Source: Chloroflexota bacterium (GTDB lineage: Bacteria; Chloroflexota; Dehalococcoidia; Lucifugimonadales; Australimonadaceae). Taken from it: a stretch of DNA of 5,445 nucleotides. Made by a program: the position numbers and the translations under genes. Numbering within the stretch: the stretch's first letter is position 1; the number at the start of each line of letters is the position of its first letter. Location: NCBI GenBank assembly GCA_027625205.1, contig JAQBVZ010000068.1, positions 1-5,445 of the forward strand. Reading direction: 5' to 3'. This document shows positions 5,123 to 5,445 of the stretch, piece after piece. A model generated the notes under the pieces. It did not search any database. It was not told the DNA's origin and saw only the letters and a list, made by a program, of their open reading frames with translations.

Positions 5123-5445
5123 ATGCTGCGGAAACTTCTCGGTAAAGCCACCTTCAAACAGGCGCCGGTGGACCCATCAGGGCGTGTGCCGCCAGGCCAA
5201 TACGTCACCACCAAGATGCCAGTCATGAGTGCCAACAGTACGCCCAAGGTAGACCTGACCACCTGGCGACTGCGCATCTTTGGTGAGGTGGAGACCGCTC
5301 TGGAGTTTACGTGGGATGAGTTCATGGCCCTTGCCCAGACGGACCACACGTCAGACTTCCACTGCGTCACGCAGTGGAGCAGACTTGACGTTGCGTGGGA
5401 GGGAGTGCCGGTGCGCCTTCTGCTGGAGCGGGCCCAGCCGCGTGC
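5123..5445 (+). CDS. Sulfite oxidase-like molybdopterin oxidoreductase (N-terminal part, cut by window edge)
   Basis: The frame is open for 107 codons to the right edge. The N-terminus GRVPPGQYVTTKMPVMSA, then TWRLRIFGEVE, FTWDEFMAL and SDFHCVTQWSRLDVAWEGVP, matches the sulfite oxidase/YedY-type molybdopterin domain. C81 in FHCVTQWS is the cysteine that ligates molybdenum in this family. The start MLRKLLGKATFKQAP has no twin-arginine motif or signal peptide, so the enzyme appears cytoplasmic, like the short 'sulfite oxidase-like oxidoreductase' group of about 200 residues. Its substrate is unknown; methionine sulfoxide, sulfite or other S/N-oxides are possible. AGTAGGT lies about 6 nt before the ATG. 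It is divergent from ccmA and has its own promoter. The C-terminal half is beyond the window, so full length and any fused domain cannot be judged. Confidence 0.92.
   Translation, partial: MLRKLLGKATFKQAPVDPSGRVPPGQYVTTKMPVMSANSTPKVDLTTWRLRIFGEVETALEFTWDEFMALAQTDHTSDFHCVTQWSRLDVAWEGVPVRLLLERAQPR

Overview
The window is about 5.4 kb of moderately GC-rich bacterial DNA. It is dominated by one leftward (minus-strand) operon for cytochrome c maturation (Ccm, system I). The taxon is inferred, not proven. An HspR-type MerR regulator, a compact ccm set with the cysteine variant of CcmE, a DUF309 protein and a short signal-less sulfite-oxidase-like protein together would fit Chloroflexota (Dehalococcoidia/SAR202-like). 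Other deep-branching phyla cannot be excluded.

Layout, left to right. Positions 1-292 (minus) hold the N-terminal part of an HspR-like repressor that runs off the left edge. Positions 293-560 are regulatory: a TTGA-N11-TCAA palindrome with HAIR-box geometry overlaps a candidate hspR promoter and lies inside a perfect 9-bp inverted repeat. Positions 561-725 (plus) encode a 54-residue zinc-ribbon protein with a strong ribosome binding site, followed by a perfect GC-rich terminator hairpin at 753-778. From 4978 down to 791 (minus) the order is ccmA, ccmB, ccmC, ccmD-like, a class I SAM methyltransferase, ccmE, and a DUF309 protein. From 5123 to the right edge (plus) a divergent sulfite-oxidase-like molybdopterin enzyme begins, behind a good sigma70-type promoter.

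How the genes work together: CcmA (ATPase), CcmB and CcmC (membrane), with the small CcmD-like protein, would load heme onto CcmE and release it. CcmE carries the heme for attachment to apocytochromes c. The CcmE here has CPTKY in place of the classical HxxxY, as in the archaeal/deltaproteobacterial type (I*). No ccmF, ccmG or ccmH is present in the window. A methyltransferase gene lies between ccmD and ccmE, and ccmE seems to have its own internal promoter with a palindrome in the spacer. The divergent molybdoenzyme may be functionally linked through cytochrome c, but that is inference.

I saw no CRISPR array, tRNA, rRNA, insertion sequence or phage gene. The most notable points are the symmetric hspR operator/promoter, the variant CcmE system with an inserted methyltransferase, the internal ccmE promoter, and the small zinc-ribbon gene.
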